Assembly: GCF_020131355.1 (NCBI RefSeq)
Contig: NZ_JAHLEL010000085.1
Coordinates: 1-64,000, forward strand
Length of the DNA: 64,000 nucleotides
Reading direction: 5' to 3'
From: Pseudonocardia sp. ICBG1293
Lineage (GTDB): Bacteria; Actinomycetota; Actinomycetes; Mycobacteriales; Pseudonocardiaceae
Shown here: positions 28,706 to 36,839 of the stretch, piece by piece
Layout of the letters: the number at the start of each line of letters is the position of its first letter
Position numbering within the stretch: position 1 is the first letter of the stretch
Made by a program: the position numbers and the translations under genes
The notes under the pieces: generated by a model
What the model was told of the DNA's origin: nothing
Databases searched by the model: none
Seen by the model: only the letters and a program-made list of their open reading frames with translations

Positions 28706-29686
28706 GAGCGTCCGGCAGTAGAGGTGGCCGTGTGTCGGTGTTGGTAGAGACACGGACCTGCAAGTGATCATGGGATTGCTGATGTCCTGATGGTCGCCTG
28801 GAGGGTCCGTGCCTCTATTGCCAGAATCGCTGATCGACCCCCTCTGGGTCGAGTTCGCTGCCCTGATCGAGGCAGAGCGGCGCCCGGAGTTCGACCCGGC
28901 CCATCCGTGGGGATGTCACCGCCGCCGTATCCCCGACCGCCTGGTGTTCGAGCACGTGCTCGCGGCGTTGGTGCACGGCAGCGGCTACGAACGCATCGCC
29001 ACCCCCGGCTGCTCGGACCGCACGATCCGCCGCCGTCTCGCCCAGTGGGCCGCCGCCGGCGTCGGGGAGCAGGTCCTTCGGGCCGCGCTGGCCGGCTATG
29101 ACCAGATGATCGGTCTCGACCTCGACGATCTGTCTGCCGACGGAGCGATCACCAAGGCTCCCTGCGGTGGCGAGGTCGCCGGCTGTAACCCGGTCGACCG
29201 GGGCAAACAGGGCACCAAACGCTCCGTGGTCTGCGACGGTGCGGGGATCCCGCTGCACCTGATCAGCGCCCGCGCCAATGACCACGACTCGCCGTTGCTG
29301 AAACCGACCCTGATCGGGATCTACGACATGATCGGGCCGCTGCCCGAGCGACCGTGCCTGCACCTGGACCGGGGCTATGACTCAGGCAAGACCCGCGATC
29401 TGCTCGAACGACTCGGGTTCGACGCACAGATCGCCACCAAGGGCCGGCCCGCCCCGATCCAGGTCGGTAAGCGGTGGCCGGTCGAGCGCACCCATTCCTG
29501 GATGAACGGCTACGGCAAGCTGCGCCGGTTCACCGATCGCCGGAAGATCATCGTCGAGTTCTACCTCGACCTCGCCGCCGCGCTCACCGTGATCCGCCGG
29601 CTGATCAACCGTGCCCGCAGCCGCTACCGCTGGACAACCCGACCCACGACCCGTCGACTCCGATAACCATCAATCGCCGGGCGCTC
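28706..29686 (+). mobile_element. Second IS5-family element nested in the outer IS (981 bp)
   Basis: Left end GAGCGTCCGGCAGTAG and right inverted end GAGCGCCCGGCGATTG (similar 12-bp core GAGCGYCCGGCR). Flanked by TTA at 28703-28705, shared with MITE copy A, and at 29687-29689. It carries one transposase gene (28809-29666). The 152-bp element at 39240-39391 is an internally deleted derivative of this element. Confidence 0.88.
28809..29666 (+). CDS. IS5-family DDE transposase (nested IS)
   Basis: A 285-residue transposase starting at GTG 28809 (MPLLPESLIDPLWVEFAALIE). Same architecture as the 980-bp IS transposase but clearly diverged: LSADGAITKAPCGGEVAG (first Asp), CLHLDRGYDSGKTRDLLE (second Asp), VERTHSWMNGYGKLRRF (Glu). 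The core DDE residues are present and the frame is intact, so it is probably functional and is the likely mobiliser of the MITE type 2 element at 39240. Confidence 0.92.
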   Translation: MPLLPESLIDPLWVEFAALIEAERRPEFDPAHPWGCHRRRIPDRLVFEHVLAALVHGSGYERIATPGCSDRTIRRRLAQWAAAGVGEQVLRAALAGYDQMIGLDLDDLSADGAITKAPCGGEVAGCNPVDRGKQGTKRSVVCDGAGIPLHLISARANDHDSPLLKPTLIGIYDMIGPLPERPCLHLDRGYDSGKTRDLLERLGFDAQIATKGRPAPIQVGKRWPVERTHSWMNGYGKLRRFTDRRKIIVEFYLDLAAALTVIRRLINRARSRYRWTTRPTTRRLR

Positions 29687-29748
29687 TTAGGAGACACGCC
29701 CTAGCGGCCGGGGGAGGGCCGGGCGAGGGCGGACGGCCGTCGCGGGAC

Positions 29749-30636
29749 CTACGACCGGAACTGGTCCGCGACGGCCATCACGTACTCGCCGTAGCCCGAC
29801 CCGGCCTGCCGCGCGCCCAGGGCATGGCAGGCCGCGGCGTCGATGAACCCCATGCGCAGGGCGACCTCCTCGACGCAGGCGATGCGGACGCCCTGGCGGT
29901 TCTCCAGGACACGGACGTACTGGCCGGCCTCCATCAGCGACTCGTGGGTGCCGGTGTCGAGCCAGGCGAAGCCACGGCCGAGGTCCTGGAGGCGGGCGCG
30001 GCCCTGGTCGAGGTAGGCCCGGTTGACGTCGGTGATCTCGAGCTCGCCGCGGGCCGACGGGGTGATGCGCGCGGCGATGTCGACGACCCGGTCGTCGTAG
30101 AAGTAGAGGCCGGTGATGGCGCGGTCCGAGCGCGGGTGCTCGGGCTTCTCCTCGATCGAGAGCAGGGTGCCGTCGGGGGCGGCCTCGCCGACGCCGTAGC
30201 GCCGCGGGTCGCGTACCGGGTAGCCGAACAGCACGCAGCCCGCGTCGCCGGAGGCGACCTCGGTGGCACGGCGGCGCAGCAGGTCGCCGAACCCCGCGCC
30301 GTGGAAGATGTTGTCGCCCAGCACGAGCGCCGACGGCCCGCCGCGGACGTGGTCGGCGCCGATGACGAACGCCTCGGCGAGGCCGTTGGGGTGCTCCTGG
30401 GCGGCGTAGGTGATCTGCAGGCCCAGGCGGCCGCCGTCGCCGAGCAGGCGCTGGAAGCCGGGCAGGTCGTGCGGGGTGGAGATGAGCAGGATCTCCCGGA
30501 TCCCGGCCAGCATCAGCGTGGTCAGCGGGTGGTAGATCATCGGCTTGTCGTAGACCGGCAGGAGCTGTTTGGACACGGCCGCGGTCAGCGGGGACAACCG
30601 GCTCCCGGTGCCGCCGGCCAGCACGATGCCCTTCAC
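29749..30636 (-). CDS. rmlA: Glucose-1-phosphate thymidylyltransferase
   Basis: Makes dTDP-glucose from dTTP and glucose-1-phosphate, the first step of dTDP-rhamnose synthesis. The 295-residue protein reads MKGIVLAGGTGSRLSPLTAAVSKQLLPVYDKPMIYHPLTTLML, with the full RmlA signature, then LVLGDNIFHGAGFGDLLRR, SIEEKPEHPRS, ITDVNRAYLDQGR and FAWLDTGTHESLMEAGQYV. The GTG start (30636) overlaps the rmlD stop (GTGA), so rmlD-rmlA are one transcript. The end of the outer IS lies 48 bp past its stop codon. Confidence 0.96.
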   Translation of the reverse strand: MKGIVLAGGTGSRLSPLTAAVSKQLLPVYDKPMIYHPLTTLMLAGIREILLISTPHDLPGFQRLLGDGGRLGLQITYAAQEHPNGLAEAFVIGADHVRGGPSALVLGDNIFHGAGFGDLLRRRATEVASGDAGCVLFGYPVRDPRRYGVGEAAPDGTLLSIEEKPEHPRSDRAITGLYFYDDRVVDIAARITPSARGELEITDVNRAYLDQGRARLQDLGRGFAWLDTGTHESLMEAGQYVRVLENRQGVRIACVEEVALRMGFIDAAACHALGARQAGSGYGEYVMAVADQFRS

Positions 30637-31505
30637 CGCGCGCTCCCCGGTCCGGTGCCGCCGGGGTGGGCGGTCCCGAGGTGGACGTCGAGCCCGTCGC
30701 GCCAGGGCGGCATCGCGACCCCGGCCCGGGTCGCCCGGGACAGGTCGAGCACCGAGTTCGCCGGGCGGCGCGCCAGGTGCGGCCGGTCCGCGGCGTACTC
30801 GGCGGTCGACACCGGTGTGACGTCGCCGGGGTCGCGGCCGCACCGGGCGAACACCTCCCGGGCGAGGCCGTGCCAGCTCACCGGCTCGCCGTCGCCGGTC
30901 ACGTGGAAGGTGCCGTGCCGGCCGGACCCGGCCAGCAGGAGCATCGCCGCGGCCAGGTCGGGGGCGAACGTCGGCCGTCCGACCTGGTCGTCGACGACGG
31001 CGGGGGACACCCCCTCGTGGGCCAGCCGCGCCATCGTGGCGACGAAGTTGGCGCCGTCGCCGACGACCCAGCTGGTCCGCACGATCAGGTGCCGCTCCGG
31101 CAGCGCCGCCCGTACCGCCAGCTCCCCGGCGGCCTTCGACGCGCCGTAGACCCCCAGCGGGGACAGCGGGGCGTCCTCGGGCACCGGGCCGGGGGCGGTG
31201 CCGTCGAACACGTACTCGGTGGAGACGTGGACCAGCCCGAACCCCTGTTCCCGGGCGGCCGCGGCCAGGTGCGCGGGGCCGGCGGCGTTCGCCCGCCACG
31301 CCGCGGCCGGCTCGGTCTCGGCCCGGTCGACGGCGGTGTGCGCGGCCGCGTTGACCACCACGTCGACGCCGGCGAAGTCGTGCGCGGCGACGGCGTCGGC
31401 GTCCCCGACGTCCAGCGCCGCCCGGTCCAGTGCCACCGCGCCGGGCAGCGCGGCGACCAGGGCCCGCCCGAGCTGCCCGCCCGCCCCCAGCACGCACGCA
31501 CGCAC
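30633..31505 (-). CDS. rmlD: dTDP-4-dehydrorhamnose reductase
   Basis: Catalyses the last step to dTDP-L-rhamnose. The 290-residue SDR protein starts MRACVLGAGGQLGRALVAALPG (GxxGxxG Rossmann), then VVNAAAHTAVDRAE, HVSTEYVFDG, the YGASKAAGE catalytic Tyr/Lys motif and VRTSWVVGDGANFV. The 5' end contains a GTGC tetranucleotide run covering the start region. It is divergent from rmlB with a 71-bp gap and overlaps rmlA by 4 bp. Confidence 0.93.
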   Translation of the reverse strand: MRACVLGAGGQLGRALVAALPGAVALDRAALDVGDADAVAAHDFAGVDVVVNAAAHTAVDRAETEPAAAWRANAAGPAHLAAAAREQGFGLVHVSTEYVFDGTAPGPVPEDAPLSPLGVYGASKAAGELAVRAALPERHLIVRTSWVVGDGANFVATMARLAHEGVSPAVVDDQVGRPTFAPDLAAAMLLLAGSGRHGTFHVTGDGEPVSWHGLAREVFARCGRDPGDVTPVSTAEYAADRPHLARRPANSVLDLSRATRAGVAMPPWRDGLDVHLGTAHPGGTGPGSAR

Positions 31506-31576
31506 GCGCCCACCTCCCGATCGTCGGGGCCGACTCTGACACGCTGGCCGGACCGGATCGTGAGTGGGGAGGGCGC

Positions 31577-32539
31577 GTGCGCATCGTGGTGACCGGCGGG
31601 GCCGGGTTCATCGGGTCCTGCTTCGTGCGGGAGGTGCTCGGCGGGGCGCACCCCGAGCTGGCCGGGGCCGAGGTGACCGTGCTGGACGCGTTCACCTACG
31701 CGGGCCGGATCGAGAACCTCGACACCGTCGCCGGCGACCCGCGGCTGACGGTCGAGCGCGGTGACGTCCGCGATCCGGAGCGGGTCGCCGCGGTGCTCGG
31801 CGACGGCGCCGACCTCGTCGTGCACTTCGCCGCCGAGACCCACGTGGACCGGTCCATCACCGGCGCGGCCGACTTCGTGACGACCAACGTCGTCGGCACC
31901 CAGGTGCTGCTGCAGGCGGCCCTGGACGCGGGCGTCGGACGGTTCCTGCACGTCTCCACCGATGAGGTGTACGGCTCGGTCGAGTCCGGGTCCTGGCCGG
32001 AGACCCACCCGCTGGAGCCGAACTCGCCCTACAGCGCCGCGAAGGCGGGCAGCGACCTGCTGGCGCGCAGCTACCACCGCACGCACGGCCTCGACGTCGT
32101 GATCACCCGCTGCTCGAACAACTACGGGCCCTACCAGTTCCCGGAGAAGGTGATCCCGCTGTTCGTCACGCGGCTGCTCGAGGGCGGCACCGTCCCGCTC
32201 TACGGCGACGGGTTGCACGTCCGGGACTGGCTGCACGTGTCCGACCACTGCCGGGGCGTCGTGCTGGCCGCGACCGGCGGCCGCGCGGGGGAGGTCTACA
32301 ACATCGGCGGCGGCACCGAGCTGACCAACCTGGAGCTGACCCACGCGCTGCTCACCGCCGTCGGCGCCGGACCGGACCGCATCGAGCGCGTGGCCGACCG
32401 CAAGGGCCACGACCGCCGCTACGCGGTGGACTGGTCGAAGATCCACGACGAGCTCGGCTACGCCCCCCGCGTGCCCTTCGACGAGGGACTGGCCGCGACC
32501 GTCGCCTGGTACCGCGAGCACCGGGACCGGTGGACGTGA
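31577..32539 (+). CDS. rmlB: dTDP-glucose 4,6-dehydratase
   Basis: Converts dTDP-glucose to dTDP-4-keto-6-deoxyglucose. The 320-residue protein starts MRIVVTGGAGFIGSCFVREVLGG (GxxGxxG), then VHFAAETHVDRSITGAADFV, VSTDEVYGSVESGSWPETHPLEPNSPYSAAKAGSD (TDE and YxxxK catalytic residues), TRCSNNYGPYQFPEK, and YNIGGGTELTNLELTH. GTG 31577 follows GGGGAGGG. It overlaps the rmlC start by 4 bp. Confidence 0.96.
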   Translation: MRIVVTGGAGFIGSCFVREVLGGAHPELAGAEVTVLDAFTYAGRIENLDTVAGDPRLTVERGDVRDPERVAAVLGDGADLVVHFAAETHVDRSITGAADFVTTNVVGTQVLLQAALDAGVGRFLHVSTDEVYGSVESGSWPETHPLEPNSPYSAAKAGSDLLARSYHRTHGLDVVITRCSNNYGPYQFPEKVIPLFVTRLLEGGTVPLYGDGLHVRDWLHVSDHCRGVVLAATGGRAGEVYNIGGGTELTNLELTHALLTAVGAGPDRIERVADRKGHDRRYAVDWSKIHDELGYAPRVPFDEGLAATVAWYREHRDRWT

Positions 32540-33135
32540 GGGCCACCCCGCTGTCGATCGACGGGGCCTGGCTGTTCGAGCCGGCCACGTTCGCCGACCG
32601 GCGCGGCTCGTTCACCGCGCCCTTCCAGGGCCCGGCGTTCCGCGAGGCGCTCGGGTTCGACCTGACCGTGGCCCAGGCCAACCAGTCGGTGTCGGCCCGG
32701 GGGGTGGTCCGCGGCGTGCACTACGCCGACGTGCCGCCCGGGCAGGCCAAGTACCTCCACGTGGCCGCCGGCGCGGTCCGCGACGTCGTGGTGGACCTGC
32801 GGGTCGGCTCGCCCACCTTCGGCCGCTCCGAGGCAGTCGACCTCGACGCCACGTCGCTGCGGGCGGTCTACCTGGCCGAGGGGCTGGGGCACGCCTTCCA
32901 GGCCCTGACCGACACCGCCGTCGTCGGGTACCTGTGCTCGACGTCGTACACCCCGTCGGCCGAGCACGGCATCGACCCGCTGGACCCGGTCCTGGCCCTG
33001 CCCTGGGCCGAGGGGGTCGAGCCGGTGCTGTCGGACAAGGACCGCGCCGCCCCCACCCTCGACGAGGCGCTCGCCGCCGGCGCGCTGCCCACCTGGGAGG
33101 CCTGCCGGGCCCGCTACGCGGCGTTGCGTGGGTAG
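32536..33135 (+). CDS. rmlC: dTDP-4-dehydrorhamnose 3,5-epimerase
   Basis: Epimerises the 3 and 5 positions of dTDP-4-keto-6-deoxyglucose. A 199-residue cupin: FADRRGSFTAPFQGPAF, VAQANQSVSARGVVRGVHYAD with the catalytic His, VVVDLRVGSPTFGRSEAVDLD, LAEGLGHAFQALTDTAVVGYLCSTSYTPSAEHGIDPLDP. GTG 32536 overlaps the rmlB stop (GTGA); a GTG at 32530 is also possible. rmlB-rmlC face away from rmlD-rmlA, so all four rhamnose genes sit together. Confidence 0.92.
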   Translation: MRATPLSIDGAWLFEPATFADRRGSFTAPFQGPAFREALGFDLTVAQANQSVSARGVVRGVHYADVPPGQAKYLHVAAGAVRDVVVDLRVGSPTFGRSEAVDLDATSLRAVYLAEGLGHAFQALTDTAVVGYLCSTSYTPSAEHGIDPLDPVLALPWAEGVEPVLSDKDRAAPTLDEALAAGALPTWEACRARYAALRG

Positions 33136-33139
33136 CGGC

Positions 33140-33817
33140 TCAGCTCCCGGCCCAGCCCGACCGCACCGCGAAGTAGGCCCGGACGAACGGGTCCCGCTCC
33201 GCCCCCTGTGCGACGAGCGCCGCGCGGTGCTGCGCGACCCCGCGCGTCCCGGCGTCGATCTCCGGCGGCAGCACGTCACCGGCGAGGTCGGTCAGCCCGA
33301 GCAGGGCGAGCAGGAGGCCGTCGTGCCCGCCCGGCGCCGTCTCGGTGACCAGCAGCGACGCCAGCCGGGTGCGCAGCGCGCGGTCGGGCTCCGGGTCCTG
33401 CTCGGTCAGCAGCACCCGGCGGAACAGCCCGAACCGGCGGTACTCCTGGGCGGCGAGCACCCCGTCGGCGACCAGCTGTTCCACGGCGCCGCCCGCACCG
33501 CCGGCCGGGGTCCGGGCGAGGTGCACGGCGGTGGCGGCGACGGCGTGCGATCCGGTGTCGGTGCCGCCCCGGGTCACCGCGGCCAGCGCCGCCGCCAGCG
33601 CGGGGTGCTCGGGCTCCCCGCCGGTCGGCGTCACGGTGTCCCCGCCGTCGGTGCCGTTCCCGCCGCTCCCGCCGTCGAGGTGCAGCGCCCCGGCGTCGAC
33701 CAGGTCGCGCACCAGCGCGACGGGCAGGACCCGCCCGTCGAACCGGTCACCGATCCGTCCGGTCGAGCGGTCGAGCCCCAGCAGGAGCAGTTCCTCGGCG
33801 AGCAGCAGGGTCCGCAC
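33140..33817 (-). CDS. GPP34 (GOLPH3-like) phosphoprotein, copy 2
   Basis: A 225-residue paralogue of the protein at 26956. It starts MRTLLLAEELLLLGLDRSTGRIG, then VALVRDLVDAGALHLDG, a Gly/Asp-rich insert (about residues 50-67), LVADGVLAAQEYRRFGLFRRVLLTEQDPEPDRALRTRL and GHDGLLLALLGLTDL. The family's phosphoinositide-type binding region cannot be judged from sequence. It is convergent with rmlC (4 bp between stops) and divergent from ugd. Confidence 0.85.
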   Translation of the reverse strand: MRTLLLAEELLLLGLDRSTGRIGDRFDGRVLPVALVRDLVDAGALHLDGGSGGNGTDGGDTVTPTGGEPEHPALAAALAAVTRGGTDTGSHAVAATAVHLARTPAGGAGGAVEQLVADGVLAAQEYRRFGLFRRVLLTEQDPEPDRALRTRLASLLVTETAPGGHDGLLLALLGLTDLAGDVLPPEIDAGTRGVAQHRAALVAQGAERDPFVRAYFAVRSGWAGS

Positions 33818-33918
33818 GGCCGACGACGTTAGTGCCGGGGCGTCACCCGGCCGTCACCGGGACGCACACTGTCCGACGTCTGCGACAGCCACTCCGGAGC
33901 GGCAGCTAACCTCCGGCC

Positions 33919-35268
33919 ATGTCGGAGAACACCACCCCGCTGAAGCTCTCGGTCATCGGGTGCGGCTACCTCGGTGCCGTGCACGCGGCGTCGATGGCGG
34001 AGCTGGGCCACGAGGTCGTCGGTATCGAGGTCGACGTCGCGAAGGCGGAGTCGCTGGCCGCGGGCCGGGTCCCGTTCTTCGAGCCGGGCTTCGAGGAGCT
34101 GCTGCGGCGGTCGCTGGACTCGGGGCGGCTGTCGTTCTCCTCGGACATGGCCGACGCCCGCGGCGCCGCCGTGCACTTCGTGTGCGTCGGCACCCCGCAG
34201 CGGCGCGGCGAGTACGCCGCGGACCTGACCTACGTCGAGGCGGCGACGGCGTCGCTGATCGAGGTGCTCGGCCCGGGCGAGCTGGTCGTCGGCAAGTCGA
34301 CGGTGCCGGTGGGCACGGCGGCCCGGCTGGCCGAGCAGGTCGCGGCCCGGGTGCCGGGCGCCGCGCTGGCGTGGAACCCGGAGTTCCTGCGCGAGGGCTT
34401 CGCGGTGCAGGACACCCTGCACCCGGACCGGCTCGTCTACGGCGTGCCGTCGCTGTCCGGCGTGGAGACCGCGGTGGACGCGGAGGAGGTCCTCGACACC
34501 GTCTACGCCCGGATCGTCGCCGACGCCACCCCGAAGGTCGTCACCGACTACGCCACCGCCGAGATGGTCAAGACCGCCGCGAACTCGTTCCTGGCCACCA
34601 AGATCTCGTTCATCAACGCGATGGCCGAGCTGTGCGAGGCCACCGGCGCCGACGTGAAGCAGCTGGCCGACGCGATCGGCCACGACGACCGGATCGGCCG
34701 CAAGTTCCTCAACGCCGGTCTCGGTTTCGGCGGCGGCTGCCTGCCCAAGGACATCCGGGCGTTCATGGCCCGCGCCGGTGAGCTGGGTGCCGACCAGGCG
34801 CTGACCTTCCTGCGCGAGGTCGACAACATCAACATGCGGCGCCGGATCCGGATGGTGGAGCTCGCCCGCCAGGTGTGCGACGACTCGCTGCTCGGCAAGC
34901 GGATCGCCGTGCTCGGCGCGGCGTTCAAGCCCGACTCCGACGACATCCGCGACTCCCCGGCGCTGAACGTGGCCGCGCAGCTGCAGCTGCAGGGCGCCAA
35001 CGTCCGGGTGACCGACCCGCAGGCGCTGCCCAACGTGCGGCGGCACTGGTCGCAGTTGGACTGCGTCGACACCCCCGAGGAGGCGGCCGAGGGCGCCGAC
35101 GTCGTCCTGCTGCTGACCGAGTGGAAGCAGTACCGCGAGCTCGACCCGGGCTCGTTCGGCAAGGTCGTGAAGACCCGCCGGGTGCTCGACGGCCGCAACG
35201 CCCTGGACCGGGAGACCTGGGAGTCCGCGGGCTGGACCTACCGCGCGCTGGGCAGGCGCAACGTCTGA
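33919..35268 (+). CDS. ugd: UDP-glucose 6-dehydrogenase (UDP-glucose/GDP-mannose dehydrogenase family)
   Basis: Oxidises UDP-glucose to UDP-glucuronate. The 449-residue protein starts MSENTTPLKLSVIGCGYLGAVHAASMAELGHEVVGIEVD (Rossmann), then STVPVGTAARLAEQV, WNPEFLREGFAVQDTLHPDRLVYG, AEMVKTAANSFLATKISFINAMAELCE (catalytic Lys region), FGGGCLPKDIRAF (catalytic Cys), and GAAFKPDSDDIRDSPALNVA. Complete and canonical. Uronic acid supply fits the exopolysaccharide cluster nearby. The 3' end overlaps the convergent NmrA-like gene by 31 bp. Confidence 0.95.
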   Translation: MSENTTPLKLSVIGCGYLGAVHAASMAELGHEVVGIEVDVAKAESLAAGRVPFFEPGFEELLRRSLDSGRLSFSSDMADARGAAVHFVCVGTPQRRGEYAADLTYVEAATASLIEVLGPGELVVGKSTVPVGTAARLAEQVAARVPGAALAWNPEFLREGFAVQDTLHPDRLVYGVPSLSGVETAVDAEEVLDTVYARIVADATPKVVTDYATAEMVKTAANSFLATKISFINAMAELCEATGADVKQLADAIGHDDRIGRKFLNAGLGFGGGCLPKDIRAFMARAGELGADQALTFLREVDNINMRRRIRMVELARQVCDDSLLGKRIAVLGAAFKPDSDDIRDSPALNVAAQLQLQGANVRVTDPQALPNVRRHWSQLDCVDTPEEAAEGADVVLLLTEWKQYRELDPGSFGKVVKTRRVLDGRNALDRETWESAGWTYRALGRRNV

Positions 35269-36167
35269 GGCCTGCCCACCCTCCGTGCCCACGCCGCGAA
35301 GCCGACCGGGTCGAGCCCGAACTCCCGGGCCCGCTCCGGACCCGCCGCGCGGGGGTGGGCGTCGAGGAAGGCGTGGGACTGCACGAACGCCTCGACCAGC
35401 CCCTCCGCGCGGGCCTGCTCCGGGCTCTCGGTCAGGGTGAACGGCACGTCCCAGGCCTCGGTGAGCGCCGCGGCGGCCTGCCGGTAGCTCAGGCGCTCGC
35501 CGACCAGGTCGAGCGCGACGCCGTCGAACCGGTCCGGGTCGGCGAACGCGGCGGCCGCCGCGGCCCCGATGTCGGCCACCGCGACGAACGGGTGCACCAG
35601 GTCCGGATCCAGCGCCAGCAGCAGCCGCGGCGCGTCGCCGCCGGCCAGGTACATCGACCACGGCACGAAGTTCTCCATGAACCCGCTGGGCCGCAGTCGG
35701 GTGACCCACCGGGCCCCGGACCCGGCGAGCGCCTCCTCGGCGGCGGCCTTGGACCGCCAGTAGTGGGCCATGTGCTCACCCCAGACCGCGGCGTCGACGG
35801 CGCCGGGGTGTCCCAGCTCGCCGACCCCGGACACCGAGGTGTGCACCACCTGCGCGACGCCGGCCTCCCGCACGGCGGTGGCGATCGCCTCGGCGTGGCG
35901 CAGCTCCCGGTCGCCGAGCAGGTCGTCCAGGTCGGGCATCTGCACCGAGAACACCCCGCGGGCGCCGCGGGCGGCCGCGGTCACCGAGGCGGGGTCGTCG
36001 AGGTCTCCGGTGACCAGTGCGGCGCCGGCCTCGGCCAGCGCGCGCGCCGGGACGGTGCCGGGGTCGCGGACCAGCGCCCGGACCGGCGTGCCCGTGGCCA
36101 GCAGTGCCCGTGCCGCTGCCCCGCCCTGCTTGCCGGTCGCCCCCGTGATGAGAACCGGTTCGTCCAT
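35238..36167 (-). CDS. NmrA-like NAD(P)-binding oxidoreductase
   Basis: A 309-residue atypical SDR of the NmrA/HSCARG type. It starts MDEPVLITGATGKQGGAAARALLATG (Gly-rich cofactor loop), then VRALVRDPG, GARGVFSVQMPDLDD, QVVHTSVSGVGELG and RPSGFMENFVPWSMYLAGG. Relatives sense NADP(H) or act as quinone or flavin reductases; the substrate is unknown. Divergent from a TetR gene across a region with nested inverted repeats, so it is the likely regulated target. Its 3' end overlaps ugd by 31 bp. Confidence 0.85.
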   Translation of the reverse strand: MDEPVLITGATGKQGGAAARALLATGTPVRALVRDPGTVPARALAEAGAALVTGDLDDPASVTAAARGARGVFSVQMPDLDDLLGDRELRHAEAIATAVREAGVAQVVHTSVSGVGELGHPGAVDAAVWGEHMAHYWRSKAAAEEALAGSGARWVTRLRPSGFMENFVPWSMYLAGGDAPRLLLALDPDLVHPFVAVADIGAAAAAAFADPDRFDGVALDLVGERLSYRQAAAALTEAWDVPFTLTESPEQARAEGLVEAFVQSHAFLDAHPRAAGPERAREFGLDPVGFAAWARRVGRPQTLRLPSAR

Positions 36168-36185
36168 GACGTGCTCCTCGCGTCG

Positions 36186-36240
36186 AAACGGAGTGGTCCC
36201 CCGTTTTCTGTCCGCTACGATATGGAGGACCACCCCGTTT
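36186..36240. promoter_or_regulatory. TetR-type operator region between NmrA-like and tetR genes
   Basis: Outer arms AAACGGAGTGGTCC (36186-36199) and GGACCACCCCGTTT (36227-36240) are inverted copies with one mismatch. An inner CCGTTT at 36201-36206 also pairs with AAACGG at 36186-36191. This paired layout lies across both start regions and fits autoregulation by the adjacent TetR protein (inference). Confidence 0.6.
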
Positions 36241-36263
36241 TGTCGAGCAGTCCGGGAGAACAC

Positions 36264-36839
36264 ATGCCGCGCGACGCCACGGCCGTCCCACGGGCCGACC
36301 GCCTCCGCAACCGGGAACGCCTGCTCGGAGCCGCGATGGAGGTCGTCGCGCGGGACGGTGCCCAGGCGTCGATGGAGGAGATCGCCCGCCGGGCGGGTGT
36401 CGGGTCGGCGACCCTGCACCGGCACTTCGCCTCCCGCCGTGCGTTGCTCGAGGCGGTGTTCGCCGACGGCGTCGACGCCCTCTGCGCCCGCGCCGAGGCG
36501 CTCCTCCGCGCCGAGCCCGCCACTGCGCTGTGGACCTGGCTCGACGAGTTCGTCTGCTACGTCGCGACCACCCGCGGCGTGGTCGAGGTCCTGCTCGCCG
36601 AGCCCGCCGAGGACGCCCCGGTCTGCCACACCGACCGGGTCCGGGCCGCCGTCCGCCCGCTGGTGGTCGCCGCGGCCGACGCCGGCGGGCTGCACCCCGA
36701 GGCCCGCCCCGAGGACGTCGTCGCCCTCACCGCGGTGGTGTCCACGGCGGCGGGGGAGGACCCGTCCACCGCACGGAGACTGCTGCGCCTGACCGTGGAC
36801 GGGCTACGGGGAGCGGGCTGCGGTAGAACGCAGGCGTGA
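36264..36839 (+). CDS. TetR-family transcriptional regulator
   Basis: A 191-residue repressor. N-terminal HTH: NRERLLGAAMEVVARDGAQASMEEIARRAGVGSATLHRHFASRRALLEAVF. The C-terminal part is a helical ligand-binding domain with no specific signature I recognise. ATG 36264 follows GGGAGAA about 6 nt upstream; an ATG at 36222 lies inside the operator and is rejected. Divergent from the NmrA-like reductase and overlaps the DUF2252 gene by 4 bp (GTGA). Confidence 0.88.
   Translation: MPRDATAVPRADRLRNRERLLGAAMEVVARDGAQASMEEIARRAGVGSATLHRHFASRRALLEAVFADGVDALCARAEALLRAEPATALWTWLDEFVCYVATTRGVVEVLLAEPAEDAPVCHTDRVRAAVRPLVVAAADAGGLHPEARPEDVVALTAVVSTAAGEDPSTARRLLRLTVDGLRGAGCGRTQA

Larger units (their letters stand above)
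27651..29701 (+). mobile_element. Outer IS5-family element containing nested MITE and IS
   Basis: Left end GGGCGCGTCTCCTAA at 27651, right end the inverted GGGCGTGTCTCCTAA ending at 29701. It is flanked by TA within CTAG (27648-27651, 29701-29704), the usual IS5-family target. It carries a two-frame transposase (27699-28638). Near its right end, at a TTA, it contains a 121-bp MITE (28582-28702) and a 981-bp IS (28706-29686). Subtracting these and their duplicated TTAs leaves about 943 bp, a normal IS5/IS427-group size. Confidence 0.85.

Noticed and set aside
35238..35268. Overlap of ugd and the NmrA-like gene as a regulatory antisense device
   Set aside because: A 31-bp convergent overlap is common in compact genomes and has no further support.
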